A stretch of 64,000 bases of DNA from Bemisia tabaci (GCF_918797505.1 NC_092802.1:8451480-8515479); one strand, 5' to 3'. Positions 21,749 to 31,893 are shown, numbered from the stretch's first letter. Program-made: numbers and translations. Notes: generated from the letters alone by a model not told the origin.

Positions 21749-21776
<28 letters not shown>
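21749..21776. repeat. (AT)14 microsatellite
   Basis: Fourteen uninterrupted AT dinucleotides. Confidence 0.95.
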
Positions 21777-21785
<9 letters not shown>

Positions 21786-22090
21786 CGATTTTCAGCTGTC
21801 AACTTTTGGAAGTCGTTCAGATGATTCGATTTGTATTGAATTCATTTGTAGAATGCAGAATCACTTTGAACTTTTGCCGAAAGTCAAAACATTCCTTTTT
21901 TAGATCATGACATCACAAGGGTTTGTCCTTGTCTCGCGCTATCTTCTTAAAGAAAACTTGATAATTGTGTTTTTCCTTTTGTTTATTTCAATTTTCTGTG
22001 AAATTATGTTACTTATTCGCAAAAGTAATGACAGAACATTTCCAGAAGCTACTTTTTTTTTCTTATACCACGAGACGTCTTAAAATTTCC

Positions 22091-22234
22091 GGCGCCATCT
22101 TATTTTTTTCACAGAGAAATTGTTGGTTGAATCTGTTTGAAAATTTCAACGAATTTTTTCGGCAGCACAAAATTGGCAGTGAAATATTCGGACAGCTTCG
22201 TTGAAAAATTTCTCTGATAAATAAAATTACTTTG
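22091..22234. mobile_element. ~145 bp MITE (CGCCATNTTATTTTT), copy 1
   Basis: GGCGCCATCTTATTTTTTTC then ACAGAGAAATTG at the left mirrors AATTTCTCTG then ATAAATAAAATTAC at the right. A closer-to-intact copy is at 56943-57087, sharing the inner GGTTGAATCTGTTTGAAAAT. Confidence 0.6.
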
Positions 22235-23146
22235 GAAATTTTGAAACTTGTGAAACTTTAGCCAGAAGGTGACGATTCATTTTCCTCTACACATACGTCT
22301 TTTTATGGACGAGCCAGAAATTGCAATTCCTTATTACAAAACGAAGTCAATTTGTGGAACGTTTCTCACTCGAAGTTCCGTGATGCAATCACAGAATTTT
22401 CAGCGGGAGGAATGAAATCTTGTGACTCTGCGCAAGACATTTTAACACTACACCCGCTCCTGATTGTGTCACACACTGCAACTTTGCAGTCACAGCTCGG
22501 TATCGCAAGCCAGGTTGCCAGGTTGAGCAAGAAATTTGTAGCCTCTACATTGAATCACGGAAAGAAGCGCTGTGTTTCGGCGCGATCCGGTCGCCGCGAT
22601 CGCAAGTTGGCGCCGATCCAGAGGAGTTGCCTAGAGTTCTCATCGACTAAGCAAGAGTATTGTTATTCAAATCGATTTCGGAACACTCAATGAAATATTA
22701 GAGCCTTCCCTCCCCGGGGCTTCTCTATCAACTCCCGCGCTCTCAACTTTTCCAAGTATCTTTTATAGATGGGTGCAATTCGAGCCTGTATACGTACCCT
22801 CTCCTGTCACCATGACTGTGCAGTTGAAATATTTGGATTGAATGGAGGAGAAATGCTCTAAAATCATTATCAATGCACTTAAGGTGGCTCTACGTGATCT
22901 ATAGACGACTGCCGTGATAGTAAAGAGAGCAGTGTGTGTCAAATTTTCGAAATCGAGTTTCCTTCAAAATTCGTTAAAACTTTTTTAGATGAAATCACTG
23001 AAATTGCTAAAACAGCGAAATTCATCTTAATTATATCAAAACGAGACACGGTCCATGTTTTTATTTTTCGTTCGATTTATGTCGATCTAATACATGCCCT
23101 TTCGTTACATGCAGACCACCTATTATACTACTTTTTTTAAGTGAAT
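22235..23146. other. Stretch with no identified gene
   Basis: A half copy of a 139 bp-type element lies at about 22290-22355 (GACGAGCCAGAAATTGC). A 113-codon frame at 22352-22693 is unassigned. Confidence 0.35.
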
Positions 23147-23448
23147 AATTCGCCTTCAGCTTCGTCTGCAGCAATTGTTGTTACGAATATGTTGTGCGTG
23201 CTAATTTCAGCGCATTACATAATCGACTTTCTGAAGGCGTTTTATGTGCGCAAGTATCGCAATCTGTCGGAGAACAAACTAAGTAGGAGTTGAGCGATTC
23301 ATTCAATCTCACTTCTGTTGTTCTCCAGCAGGGTGCTCTACTTTCGCACATTAAACGCCTTCAGAGAGTCAAGTATGTAATGCGCTGAAATTAGCACGCA
23401 CAACATATTCGTAACAACAATTGCTATAGACGAAGCTGAAGGCAAATT
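23147..23448. mobile_element. ~302 bp fold-back element
   Basis: Arms of about 115-130 bp begin TTCGCCTTCAGCTTCGTCTG and end CGAAGCTGAAGGCAAAT. Both arms include CAATTGTTGTTACGAATATG, GTGCGTGCTAATTTCAGCGC and AACGCCTT blocks. Confidence 0.75.
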
Positions 23449-23568
23449 GGAAACAACTGTGAACCGATCAACTCCGATTCGATGGACAAATAAATAAAAA
23501 AGCGGATCAAAATAAGAAGAAAACTTGCATTTACTATGACAATTTCAAATTGCGATTTCTCGAAATTA

Positions 23569-23903
23569 CACGGAGAAAAAAACTTCGTGCGTGGGACCCG
23601 AAGTTTAGGTCGTATAGATCTTGAAGTTTTCGGATTGAGCATCTGAACACTTTAGGTCCAGCTGCTGAGGTTTGGATCACACATCTGAAAATTCAGTTCT
23701 TACACCTGAAGTACTTCGGTTTTCACATCCGAAAAACTTCAGTTCTCACATCTGAAGTACTTCAGATATAAGAACTGAAGTTTCAGACATGTGATCCGAA
23801 CCTCGACAGCTAGACCTAAAGTGTTCAGAAGCTCAATCCGAAAACTTCAGAGATCCATATGACCTAAACTTCGGGTCCCACGCACGAGGTTTTTTTCTCC
23901 GTG
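23569..23903. mobile_element. 335 bp MITE with TA duplication (CACGGAGAAAAAAA ends)
   Basis: Ends are CACGGAGAAAAAAACTTCGT and TTTTTTTCTCCGTG, with TA at 23567-23568 and 23904-23905. The interior is rich in the repeated motif ACTTCAG/CTGAAGT. Tc1/mariner-like by its TA duplication. Confidence 0.85.
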
Positions 23904-23988
23904 TAAGGACAGCCAAGATTTTGATTTTGCGCTATTATGAATCCACACGTCATACCATAGACTTACCTCTTGCAGAGTACATTTTTGT

Positions 23989-24000
23989 CGCTTTTTTTTC

Positions 24001-24032
<32 letters not shown>

Positions 24033-24036
24033 TTTT
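23989..24036. repeat. (TTC)n and poly-T tract
   Basis: About seven CTT units followed by a 14-15 base T run. Confidence 0.9.
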
Positions 24037-24501
24037 GCTTCAAGACCACCATGTAGAGCACGGCAGCCTCCTGAATTTTTTGTTTCCAAGCTCGGAGAGG
24101 TCTAAAAACCAGACCGAGAATTGAGCAAGCGATAATTTTCAGTTTTATACTGAAATCTAACGCGCGATGGCTAGATTACCAACATTTCACATTCTACAGA
24201 AAACACATTAAAAGTATCCTCAAATTATTTTTAAACAGTGTGCTATTTCCTCAAAACCTTCCTTTTGAAATGGACACTCCAAGTCGAATCAACCTCCACC
24301 AAACCAATTCATGAATCTTACATTAAACACGTTACGATACACTCAGAGCTCGTTAGTTATCGTAGCGGAAGCTCTTTTGCCATCCTTCGGTAAAAAGCGG
24401 TAAGTGAAAATCAACATGAGCTGTGGTTAACACGTATCTATATGAACTTCGAGGCTCACACCTATATGTACTTTCCGCTGTTTTCCATGGCACGTCGGGC
24501 C
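24037..24501. other. Stretch with no identified feature
   Basis: No repeat, hairpin or convincing gene is seen. Confidence 0.4.
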
Positions 24502-24505
24502 AAAC

Positions 24506-24627
24506 GGACGTACTTTCATCAAACGGAACCACGTGCATTATGAAGTGAGCCCTTCTATGCATATATTCTTACGGGTATCAGGGCTCATGTCTTAATGCAC
24601 ATAGTTCCGTTCGGCAGAAATACGTCC
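24506..24627. mobile_element. 122 bp GGACGTATTTCT-family MITE, copy 3
   Basis: The left end is GGACGTACTTTCATCAAACG and the right end is CAGAAATACGTCC. Flanks are AAAC and AAAT, a one-base mismatch. Confidence 0.8.
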
Positions 24628-24631
24628 AAAT

Positions 24632-25260
24632 GTGGAAGAGCATGGCCTACCACCACTTGAACTGCACTCGCGAACAGCTCTGCCTATTCATTCGCGGCCC
24701 CGTATCCGAGCGTGTCGGCAAAAACCACGAACCTGCGCCCGGTTTGCGTTGCAGTTACGAGGTTCTTGCTTTCCGGGGCAAGTGTTGGTTCATTCAGACG
24801 TGATTCGGAGGTTTCGAGCGACTCGTTAGTTTCACCTGCGATTGCCCCACTTGCCCGCTTTCGCTTTGTCGCGCCTTCATTCAACCGCCTATGCAACCCG
24901 CCGCGTGATGCTCGGCGGGCTTCACGCGGTAGGGGCTTTCATCCGACCTCCGCCCTTTCTGTTTACCCCTTGACCCTCATTCGAAACTGCACATGTGTGC
25001 TTGAAATTGAGGAAATGCATGCTCCGCGTGTCTTAAATTCGAATCTGCGTTCAGTTTTGTTGAGGTATGATTTCTTCACCACTCGTAAGCCATACTTCCG
25101 CACTTACAAAGCTTGCTGGATAGAATCGTCCCATGGCTTCATATCGATGGCTAAGGAACAATCCCGCTTACTTACAAATTGACGATTTTGCAGGACAAGG
25201 AAGAAGTCTGGCCGTTTTTGTAATTTTGTGATTAGATTATCGTTTTTTTAAAATACCTAC
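24632..25260. other. GC-richer stretch with a 156-codon frame
   Basis: A plus-strand frame at 24712-25182 is open for 156 residues, arginine- and serine-rich in its first half. It matches no family I know, and an overlapping minus-strand frame (24684-24896) is also open, which suggests composition-driven openness. Base composition shifts visibly towards GC between 24660 and 24960. A promoter-proximal or exon region is possible but unsupported. Confidence 0.2.
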
Positions 25261-25270
25261 AGCGCACTCA

Positions 25271-25750
25271 AGTGAAATCGGGAAAAAAACGAAAAATGTC
25301 ATCTTGAGTATTCAATACTGAAGAATGCACCAAAATCGCAGACTCATTTTTGCCAAAATTAACAGTTTGGCGGTGTTGCTCCTCAGCCCTCGACGAGAGA
25401 ATTAGTTGGATTCTTTGTAATTTCTTTTTCTCCATAAATCATTCTAAATGACAATATTCATAGAGTGTACAAAAACTTCGTAATGACAAGTTGAAACACG
25501 CTGATTCCGCGTGTTTGAATAATCGCGCCAATCAGTGTGCGGCCTGTGCGAACCGAATAGTAGCGCCTACAAACCTATAGGAATACTATAAACATTGCAC
25601 CTAGCGCGCAATACTTAAAGTATTCCCATGGGTTTGTTGGCGCACATATTTGGAATTGGAAAAAAACAAAAATATCTCCTAGCGTATACTGAAAATGCAG
25701 CAAAGTTGCTGACTCATATTGTCAAAACTGTCAGTTAGGTGGTATTTTTT
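25271..25750. repeat. Diverged direct repeats around a small hairpin
   Basis: The block at about 25275-25380 (GGGAAAAAAACGAAAAATGT .. GCAGACTCAT .. AACAGTTTGGCGGT) is repeated in diverged form at about 25655-25750. Between them, 25562-25640 forms a hairpin from GCGCCTACAAACCTATAGG and the mirrored CCATGGGTTTGTTGGCGC. Confidence 0.5.
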
Positions 25751-25778
25751 CATAACTCTATCAAATGTTCCATCAAAT

Positions 25779-25900
25779 AGACGTATTTCTATCAAACGGA
25801 ACTATGTGCATTATGACGTGAGCCCTGTTATGCATGTATTCTTATGGGTCTCAGGGCTCATGGCTTAATGCACATAGTTCCGTTTGATAGAAATACGTCG
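25779..25900. mobile_element. 122 bp GGACGTATTTCT-family MITE, copy 4
   Basis: The left end is AGACGTATTTCTATCAAACG and the right end is TAGAAATACGTCG. AAAT is duplicated at 25775-25778 and 25901-25904. Confidence 0.85.
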
Positions 25901-26113
25901 AAATGTTTTCTTCGCTGCAAATCAATGGCAACATCCTTTTGATGATTTTTTTTTTGCTCCGTGTTCTTTAATGGAAATCTGTTAGTGGCAGTTCGGAACA
26001 TCCAACTTGAGTATCTTTTCACGGGCAGTTTGACCGTACAACCACGTTCTGTCGAGCAGGAGTATTCTGAGTCCTTGCGCCGTGTCTTTTATTGCAAAAT
26101 TCCACAGCCAAAT

Positions 26114-26235
26114 GGGCAAATTTATGCCAAACAGAACTATGTACATTAAGACATGAGAACTGAGTCCCATAAGAATGTATGCGTAACAGAGCTCACGTCA
26201 TAATGCACATAGTTTCGTCTGGCAGAAATACGTCC
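26114..26235. mobile_element. 122 bp GGACGTATTTCT-family MITE, copy 5
   Basis: The left end is decayed (GGGCAAATTTATGCC) and the right end is CAGAAATACGTCC. AAAT is duplicated at 26110-26113 and 26236-26239. It lies only 213 bp from copy 4. Confidence 0.8.
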
Positions 26236-26239
26236 AAAT

Positions 26240-26629
26240 AGAATTGACTACTCGTACGTGCTAATAGTGCCTTTATTGTGTTCCCCGTGCAATGCCCTAC
26301 GAAACTGGCGCTTCGGAGCCGTAATGCAATTGTACACGGAGAACGAGACACCCGTCTTAACCTCGCGTAGAACAGTGAATATGCTGCCGAACAATTCCCT
26401 AATCGTTTTAAACCGTATGTGATCGGAAAGATGGATATGTGTTAAATGCTTACGCCTAGCCTTTACGATAGAGTGCAGTAGAGTCACAAGACGCTATGGA
26501 GCGCCGATGAGGTCGATCCATGAGCAGGCGATTCTGAGCCCCTTGTTCGCCGGAAAGTGTGAACCAAATGGCATTTTTTAAAACGGTGAACTCTTCCGTG
26601 GTTTTAAAAAAAGACAGAGCCAGCGCAAC
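26240..26629. other. Stretch with no identified gene
   Basis: A short hairpin, TTTTAAAACGG..CCGTGGTTTTAAAA, lies at about 26577-26610. Nothing else is seen. Confidence 0.4.
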
Positions 26630-27137
26630 AATGGGGATGTTGCATGTGTGAGGAATTTGCGATTTGACTACTGATTCTCATGTAAAAGTTCCCGAGAAAC
26701 ACGATGGTACCACTGGTTTTCCCTGAAATCAACTCCCAAGCTCAAAAAAAGCTCTTAAGTTGAGGCCAAAATGGAGGGGATATCCCACGCTATCCTGAGA
26801 GTCCACCTCTACATCAAGACAAACTCTCCACGCAAAGATAGGGAGCAAATACATTGACAGGGCTGCCACTTTATTTGGGGACTCTTTAACTGAAAACACG
26901 GCATTCTTGCTAATGTATTTAATCCCTATCTTTGGATGGAGAGTTTGTCTTGATGTAGAGGTGGACTCTCAGGGTAGGGTGGGATATCCCCTCCATTTTG
27001 GCCTCAACTTGAGAGCTTTTTTTGAGCTTGGGAGTTTATTTCAGAGAAAACCAGTGGCACCATCGTGTTTCTCGCGAACTTTTACGTAAAAATCAACAGT
27101 CAAATCACAAATTCCTCACACATGCAACATCTCCATT
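26630..27137. mobile_element. ~508 bp palindromic MITE, copy c
   Basis: The left end is AATGGGGATGTTGCATGTG and the right end is ACATGCAACATCTCCATT. It holds the same paired blocks as copy a, with high arm-to-arm identity by eye. Confidence 0.85.
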
Positions 27138-27239
27138 TATGATAGTGGGCTGATCGTTGAAATTGGTAGAAAAAGTGATACATAAAGAAGAATTTCGTAA
27201 CACTGCTATGTTGAGTAAGAGCGCTGTACAAGTATTCAA

Positions 27240-27320
27240 ATGCTAAAGCGCCTTTAAATGAGGATGATACTCCGCTACACACCGGAGCTCAAATAGTGGT
27301 ATACGGAAACTTGCATATGT
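27240..27320 (+). mobile_element. CGCCTTCAAAT-family fragment
   Basis: AAGCGCCTTTAAATGAGGAT, then ACTCCGCTACACACCGG and a GTATACGGAAACTTG tail, match the left arm of the element at 8179-8745. Confidence 0.6.
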
Positions 27321-27367
27321 TATTTGGAGCGCGTCTAAATTGGATTGAGTTGACCGGCAAAGAACCA

Positions 27368-27570
27368 AGGTACACTCTACTACAGGTATGGACAAATGGA
27401 ATTTTAGAAAGTCGTCAAAACGCGTAGATTTGACAGCATCGAGAGTACGACTGCGAATGGCATGTGCGGCAAATGGACGGTACGACTTCATACGTCACTC
27501 GATCGCCGATTTTCTCAGCGCTGCCACTTCGGCACCCCGTTTGTCCATACCTGTAGTAGAGTGTACCTTG
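27368..27570. mobile_element. 203 bp MITE with a perfect 9 bp target duplication
   Basis: Ends are CAAGGTACACTCTACTACAG and its reverse complement, both running on into the paired TATGGACAAA block. GCAAAGAAC is duplicated at 27359-27367 and 27571-27579. A 9 bp duplication is typical of Mutator-like elements. Only one copy was noticed in the window. Confidence 0.85.
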
Positions 27571-27611
27571 GCAAAGAACTTTAAGTTGTTGGGATGGCGC
27601 GCACTTAACCG

Positions 27612-27838
27612 AGTCGATAGGAGGAATCGGAGGAAATCTGGAAACCTCGAAACCTTATATATTCGAAAAATCAAGCAAAAAAGTTGAAAAAAGGCTTCCT
27701 TGGTTTTTTCGTAAAATTCCCTTTCAGGAACACTCCTTGAAATTGAATTTGTAACAATCAAAAACATCACAATTTCAAATTTCAGCCAATAATTTCACGT
27801 CTGACCTCTCGTATTAGTCCGCTCCACTGCACGGCGCG
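27612..27838 (+). repeat. Single unit of the TIR-sharing array family
   Basis: It runs from a GAGGAAATCTGGAAACC start through TTTTTTCGTAAAATTCCC to GTCTGACCTCTCGTATTAG and CCACTGCACGG. The orientation is the same as in the 17-19.5 kb array. It is diverged and lacks a clean left TIR. Confidence 0.5.
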
Positions 27839-27851
27839 GCGTACCTAGTCT

Positions 27852-28109
27852 GCGGACTGATTATTGAAATTGATAGACAAAGCGATAGACAAAGCAGACT
27901 TAGAGAGTAAGAAGCTAGGCTAGCTAGACGAAGGGAGAAAATGATGGACTAATTATCGGGTCTCTCGTGGGTTGCCGTTAGTTAGTCTATCAACCACGTC
28001 CTTTGTCCATTGCAACACCACCCGCTTCCACCAATAGGATCCCACCAAATCCCTTTTGTCTTCTTTGTTTATAGATTTGTCTATCAATTTCAATAAGCAA
28101 CTCGCTGAG
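27852..28109. mobile_element. MITE of the GATAGACAAAG family, copy 1
   Basis: The left end is GCGGACTGATTATTGAAATT then GATAGACAAAGC. The right end is TTTGTCTATCAATTTCAATA then AGCAACTCGC. The interior includes GATGGACTAATTATCGGG and GTTAGTTAGTCTATC. Copies are at 42473-43354 (interrupted) and 63345-63620, with fragments at 29846, 30019, 42076 and 43925. Confidence 0.7.
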
Positions 28110-28114
28110 CATAT

Positions 28115-28192
28115 GGACGTATTTACACTAATAGGAACTACTTGCCTAGAAGGTTTGCGTGCAACATGGTTCCTTTCATCATAAATACGTCC
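28115..28192. mobile_element. GGACGTATTTCT-like MITE, internally deleted (78 bp)
   Basis: GGACGTATTTACACTAATAG at the left and CATAAATACGTCC at the right resemble the 122 bp family ends, but the interior is shorter and the flanks do not match. Confidence 0.45.
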
Positions 28193-28421
28193 AATCGACA
28201 ACGCAGCCGCGTGAGCGGGGATCGTCTGATGGAGCATCGAAAGTGGCCTTGATGGAGGCACAACCTGAGCCGGGGATGGTGGGAGGGGCGGGGCAGGGGG
28301 GTGCGAGGCGGGTGCTGAAATGAGCACCCAATTATCATGGAAACGACGAGTGGAAGTCAGAAGCGCCGTTATGATATCCAGCCGAGGAGCCAATCAAAGC
28401 CCGGAAGTTGTTTTTCTCGCG

Positions 28422-28437
28422 CCCCCCCCCCCCCCCC
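28422..28437. repeat. Poly-C run (16 C)
   Basis: Sixteen consecutive C residues in a locally GC-rich stretch (28200-28600). Such runs are prone to assembly or sequencing error. Confidence 0.9.
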
Positions 28438-28629
28438 GCGCGTCCGTCATTTCGCCCGGGAGCGCTCCCTCTTCATTTTCGCACTCCTCCGTGCAAATTG
28501 ATTCTTTATGAATTTTCCGCCACCGCTTGTGTCTCTGACGCACCCGCCACGCGGGCTCAGCGTTGACAGACACGGACAATATTTAAACGACTTATTTTCA
28601 GAGGGGCGCAACGCCCAAAGAGGCCGTTC

Positions 28630-29137
28630 AATGGAAATGTTGCATGTGTGAGGAATTTGCGATTTGACTGTTGATTCCAATGTAAAAGTTAGCGAGAAAC
28701 GCGATGGTGCCATTGGTTTTCTATGAAATCAACTCCTAAGCTGAAAGAAAGCTCTCAAAGTGAGGCCAAAATGGAGGGAATATCCCACCCTATCCTGAGA
28801 GCCCCCCTCTACATCAAGGCAAACTCTCCATGCAAAGATAGGGAGCAAATACATTAGCAGGTTTGCCGTGTTTTTAATTTTAGAGTCCCCAAATAAAGTG
28901 GCAGCCCTGTCAATGTATTTGCTCCCTATCTTTGCATGGAGTGTTTGTCTTGATGTAGACGTGGGCTCTCAGGATAGCGTGGGATGTCCCCTCCATTTTG
29001 GCCTCAACTTGAGAGCTTTTTTTGAGCTTGGGAGTTGATTTCAGAGAAAACCAGTGGCACCATCGTGTTTTTCGCAAACTTTTGCATAAGAATCAACAGT
29101 CAAATCGCAAATTCCTCACACATGCAACATCTCCATT
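28630..29137. mobile_element. ~508 bp palindromic MITE, copy d
   Basis: The left end is AATGGAAATGTTGCATGTG and the right end is ACATGCAACATCTCCATT. The structure is that of copy a. Confidence 0.85.
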
Positions 29138-29690
29138 ATTGTGTACCATTCTCCGGGGGAGGGGGGCTTCGAGCCAGCGTTACAGTGCGTTACAAGGGGA
29201 GGGGGGTCAAGCCTAGCACTACGGTTGGGCGTTACATTGGCGGCGGTCATGTTGAATATTGTGAATCACCATGTTGAATAAATAACCAATTATGAAATAT
29301 GCATTATGATGTGAATCTAATTGCTTCTATCCTTTATTTTGTGTTGCAGGTATGACATGTCAATATTCTGTTCGCTATTCCCTTTAATGATACGTAAGTC
29401 ACGATGCCAGATTTCTGCATGTGGTTAGGAGTGTTTCTAAACCTGTTTTTTCAATAAAAAATCGAGACAAATTTGAAGAGAATACGATGATATTTCTCAA
29501 TTATAAAAAACTATGACTTTTGAAGGGAAGTCGGCAACATCGCAGGGATTGAGATTCATAGTTTCCGAGTTAAGTTATCGATCTATGAAATTTCAATGAT
29601 GAAAAATGAAGAGAGGCTTGAAGGGGGCTTTCATATAAGACCCATAAATAAAGGGCTGCCGAGAACAACTATGATTGAGAAGTTTCACAA
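29138..29690. other. Stretch with an exon-like segment
   Basis: A strong acceptor (TTTTATTTTGTGTTGCAG) is followed 44 bp later by a strong donor (GATAC/GTAAGT), giving a candidate micro-exon at about 29350-29391. One frame through it is open. There is no flanking coding evidence. The rest is unassigned. Confidence 0.15.
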
Positions 29691-29740
29691 TTCAAAACGC
29701 CTTCAAATACTGTGATACTTTACCACATCACATGAGAGTC

Positions 29741-30075
29741 GAAATAGTTATCTCCTCGGCGCCTTCACGCGTTTTGAGCAGAACAGAGTCAGCCGAAGAT
29801 TAAAAGGTCCAATATTGCTATAAATGAGGCAATCTGTTTGTATCTACGGGCTGATCATTAACATTGGTAGACAAAGCCATAGATAAAGAAGACAAAGGAA
29901 AAATGGAGAAATAGTTATCTCCTCGGCGCCTTGTCACGTTTTGAGCAGAACAGAGTCTGCCGGATATTAATTGATCCGGTATTGCTAAATGAGGCAAACT
30001 GTTTGTCTCTGCGGTCTGATCGTTTACATCGATAGACAAAGCTATAGACAGAGAAGACTAGGAGAAAATGGAATG
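29741..30075 (+). repeat. Tandem duplication, period ~167 bp
   Basis: GAAATAGTTATCTCCTCGGC begins at 29741 and again at 29908. Both units run through CACG..TTTTGAGCAGAACAGAGTC to GACAAAG and GAGAAGAC-type sequence. The unit fuses a CGCCTTCAAAT-family tail to a GATAGACAAAG-family head. Confidence 0.8.
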
Positions 30076-30084
30076 ATCCCATCA

Positions 30085-30205
30085 ATGGATTTCTTCTAGA
30101 AACACCCCTAAAATTTAAAATATGACGAATTTAACATCAAAATTTGCAGTTTTAGTTAAGAATTCAAATTCCGACTTCTCTGATTGACTTGATCCACTGT
30201 GCGTC
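30085..30205 (+). repeat. Right end of an array-family unit
   Basis: AAAATATGACGAATTTAACA, then TTTGCAGTTTTAGTTAAG and GATTGACTTGATCCACTGTG, match the right half of the ~270 bp unit. Confidence 0.6.
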
Positions 30206-30371
30206 GGATTGAACCCAGCCGAAATTCCGGGCTCTGAGGACGGGCCGAAGAGGGCTCGACGGGCGGGCATCAAATGAATGAGTCTCGCCAAAAAAGTTGG
30301 AGCGGCGCAGCGAACGAAACTCTCCAAGTCATCATAACTTCGCCGGGAGTAATTTCGAGAAGTTCGCGTCG
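30206..30371. other. GC-rich unassigned segment
   Basis: No repeat partner found in the window. It leads into the tandem duplication at 30372. Confidence 0.35.
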
Positions 30372-30889
30372 CGGTCGGGCCGGGCGGCGGCTTTCGGGCT
30401 TGCAGATGATACGCCGGCTTTCGGCATGATATAAACATCGGGTTCTGTCAGGCCTCAGCGCTATCTTCCCTTTTCAAAAGGATTCCGGCGGCTTTCAGTG
30501 AAAAAGTCGGCTGCTCTAGCGTTGCTCCTCTGACGTACTGAAAAAAAAATCTCGGTGTATTTACCAAGAAAAGGGTAAAATTACCACGAATTCAGGGTTC
30601 TATTTGATCCTAGTTTTTTCTCAGTTTTTTCGGTCGGGCCGGGCGGCCGCTTTCGGGCTTGCAGATGATACGCCGGCTTTCGGCATGATATAAACATCGG
30701 GTTCTGTCAGGCCTCAGCGCTATCTTCCCTTTTCAAAAGGATTCCGGCGGCGCTCAATGAAAAAGTCGGCTGCTCTAACGTTGCTCCTCTGATGCACTGA
30801 AAAAAAAATCTCGGTGTATTTACTAAGAAAAGGGTAAAATTACCAAGAATTCAGGGTTCTGTTTGATCCCAGTTTTCTCATGGTAAAAT
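30372..30889 (+). repeat. Tandem duplication, period ~259 bp, with one end inside a MITE
   Basis: CGGTCGGGCCGGGCGG occurs at 30372 and 30631. Both units share GATACGCCGGCTTTCGGCAT, GTCAGGCCTCAGCGC and a 3' part beginning ACTGAAAAAAAAATCTCGG. That 3' part is the left end of the MITE at 30795, so the first unit carries only about 93 bp of the MITE and the second is followed by the whole element. Confidence 0.85.
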
Positions 30890-31207
30890 TACCAATTATG
30901 GAATTGGTAATTTTACCGAGAAATCTCGGTGAAATAATTAAACTTTCTCGGTAATTTTACTGGACTTTGGTGAAAACGCCAATATATTTTATCGACCGTG
31001 GTAGAATTACCGAGATAAAATGGCGAAGTTACCGGGAATTGATTACCAATAAAAGGGGTATTCTTACCTGAAGAAAACAGTAAAAATACCGGTTTTTAGG
31101 TAATCTTACCAGTCTGTATTGGTAAAATTACCAATGATTGGTAAAAAAGGGAGATGATAAAGGTACAAACGGACCTTGGTAAAAACGCCGAGAATTTTTT
31201 TTCAGTG
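30795..31207. mobile_element. 413 bp MITE filled with GGTAATTTTACC palindromes
   Basis: Ends are CACTGAAAAAAAAATCTCGG and CCGAGAATTTTTTTTCAGTG. The interior repeats GGTAAAATTACC-type palindromes roughly ten times (for example near 30880, 30905, 30950, 31010, 31110 and 31125). The end motif resembles Tc1/mariner-type MITEs here. The first partial copy is preceded by TA, but the full copy lacks a clear duplication. Confidence 0.75.
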
Positions 31208-31214
31208 CGTAGGG

Positions 31215-31296
31215 GCGTATCTTTATTTCAACATGAGCCCCGGAGCGCGTAGAGATTTACGGAGAACAAGACTCACACGGAAATCGAGATACTTCT
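31215..31296 (+). repeat. CACATGAGCCC fold-back repeat fragment
   Basis: GGGCGTATCTTTATTTCAAC, then ATGAGCCCCGGAGCGCG and GGAAATCGAGATAC, match the element at 5449-5573. Confidence 0.6.
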
Positions 31297-31303
31297 TTCA
31301 TTG

Positions 31304-31386
31304 CTGTCCATTTAAACCTATGGAAAAGGATCGATAAACAGGTGCAAAAGACAGGATTTTGTGACCAGTGCAACTGACCCATTCAA
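31304..31386 (+). repeat. Left long direct repeat bracketing palindrome copy e
   Basis: CTGTCCATTTAAACCTATGG through GATCGATAAACAGGTGC and GTGACCAGTGC to CATTCAAT is repeated at 31894-31978. Its first half derives from the interior of the hAT-like MITE family. Confidence 0.8.
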
Positions 31387-31892
31387 TGGAGATGTTGCAT
31401 GTGTGAGGAATTTGCGATTTGACTATTGATTCTTATGTAAAAGTTCGCGAGAAACACGATGGTGCCACTGGTTTTCTCTGAAATCAACTCCCAAGCTCAA
31501 AAAAAGCTCTCAAAGTTGAGGCATTATGAAGGGGATATCCCACGCTATCCTGAGAGTCCACCTTTACATCAAGACAAACTCTCCATGCAAAGATAGGGAG
31601 CAAATACATTAGCAGTGATGCTGTGTTTTCAGTTTTAGAGTCCCCAAATAAAGTGGCAACCCTGTCAATGTATTCGCTCCCTATCTTTGCATGGAGAGTT
31701 TGTCTTGATGTAGAGGTGGACTCTCAGGATAGCGTGGGATATCCCCTCCATTTTGGCCTCAACTTAAGAGCTTTTTTTGAGCTTGGGAGTTGATTTCAGG
31801 GAAAACCAGTGGTACCATCGTGTTTCTCGGGAACTTTTACATGAGAATCAGTAGTCAAATCGCAAATTCCTCACACATAGAACATCTCCATT
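31385..31892. mobile_element. ~508 bp palindromic MITE, copy e
   Basis: The left end is AATGGAGATGTTGCATGTG and the right end is CACATAGAACATCTCCATT. It abuts a ~83-85 bp direct repeat on each side. Confidence 0.85.
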
Positions 31893-31893
31893 A

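Noticed and set aside
21749..21776. Regulatory TATA-rich promoter
   Set aside because: It is a simple (AT)n microsatellite with no start site or gene downstream.
24712..25182. 156-codon protein gene
   Set aside because: No family recognised, the opposite strand is also open over part of it, and the openness tracks locally raised GC content.
27953..28393. 146-codon proline-rich protein on the minus strand
   Set aside because: About a third lies in a GATAGACAAAG-family MITE and the proline-rich part is a GC-rich low-complexity stretch.
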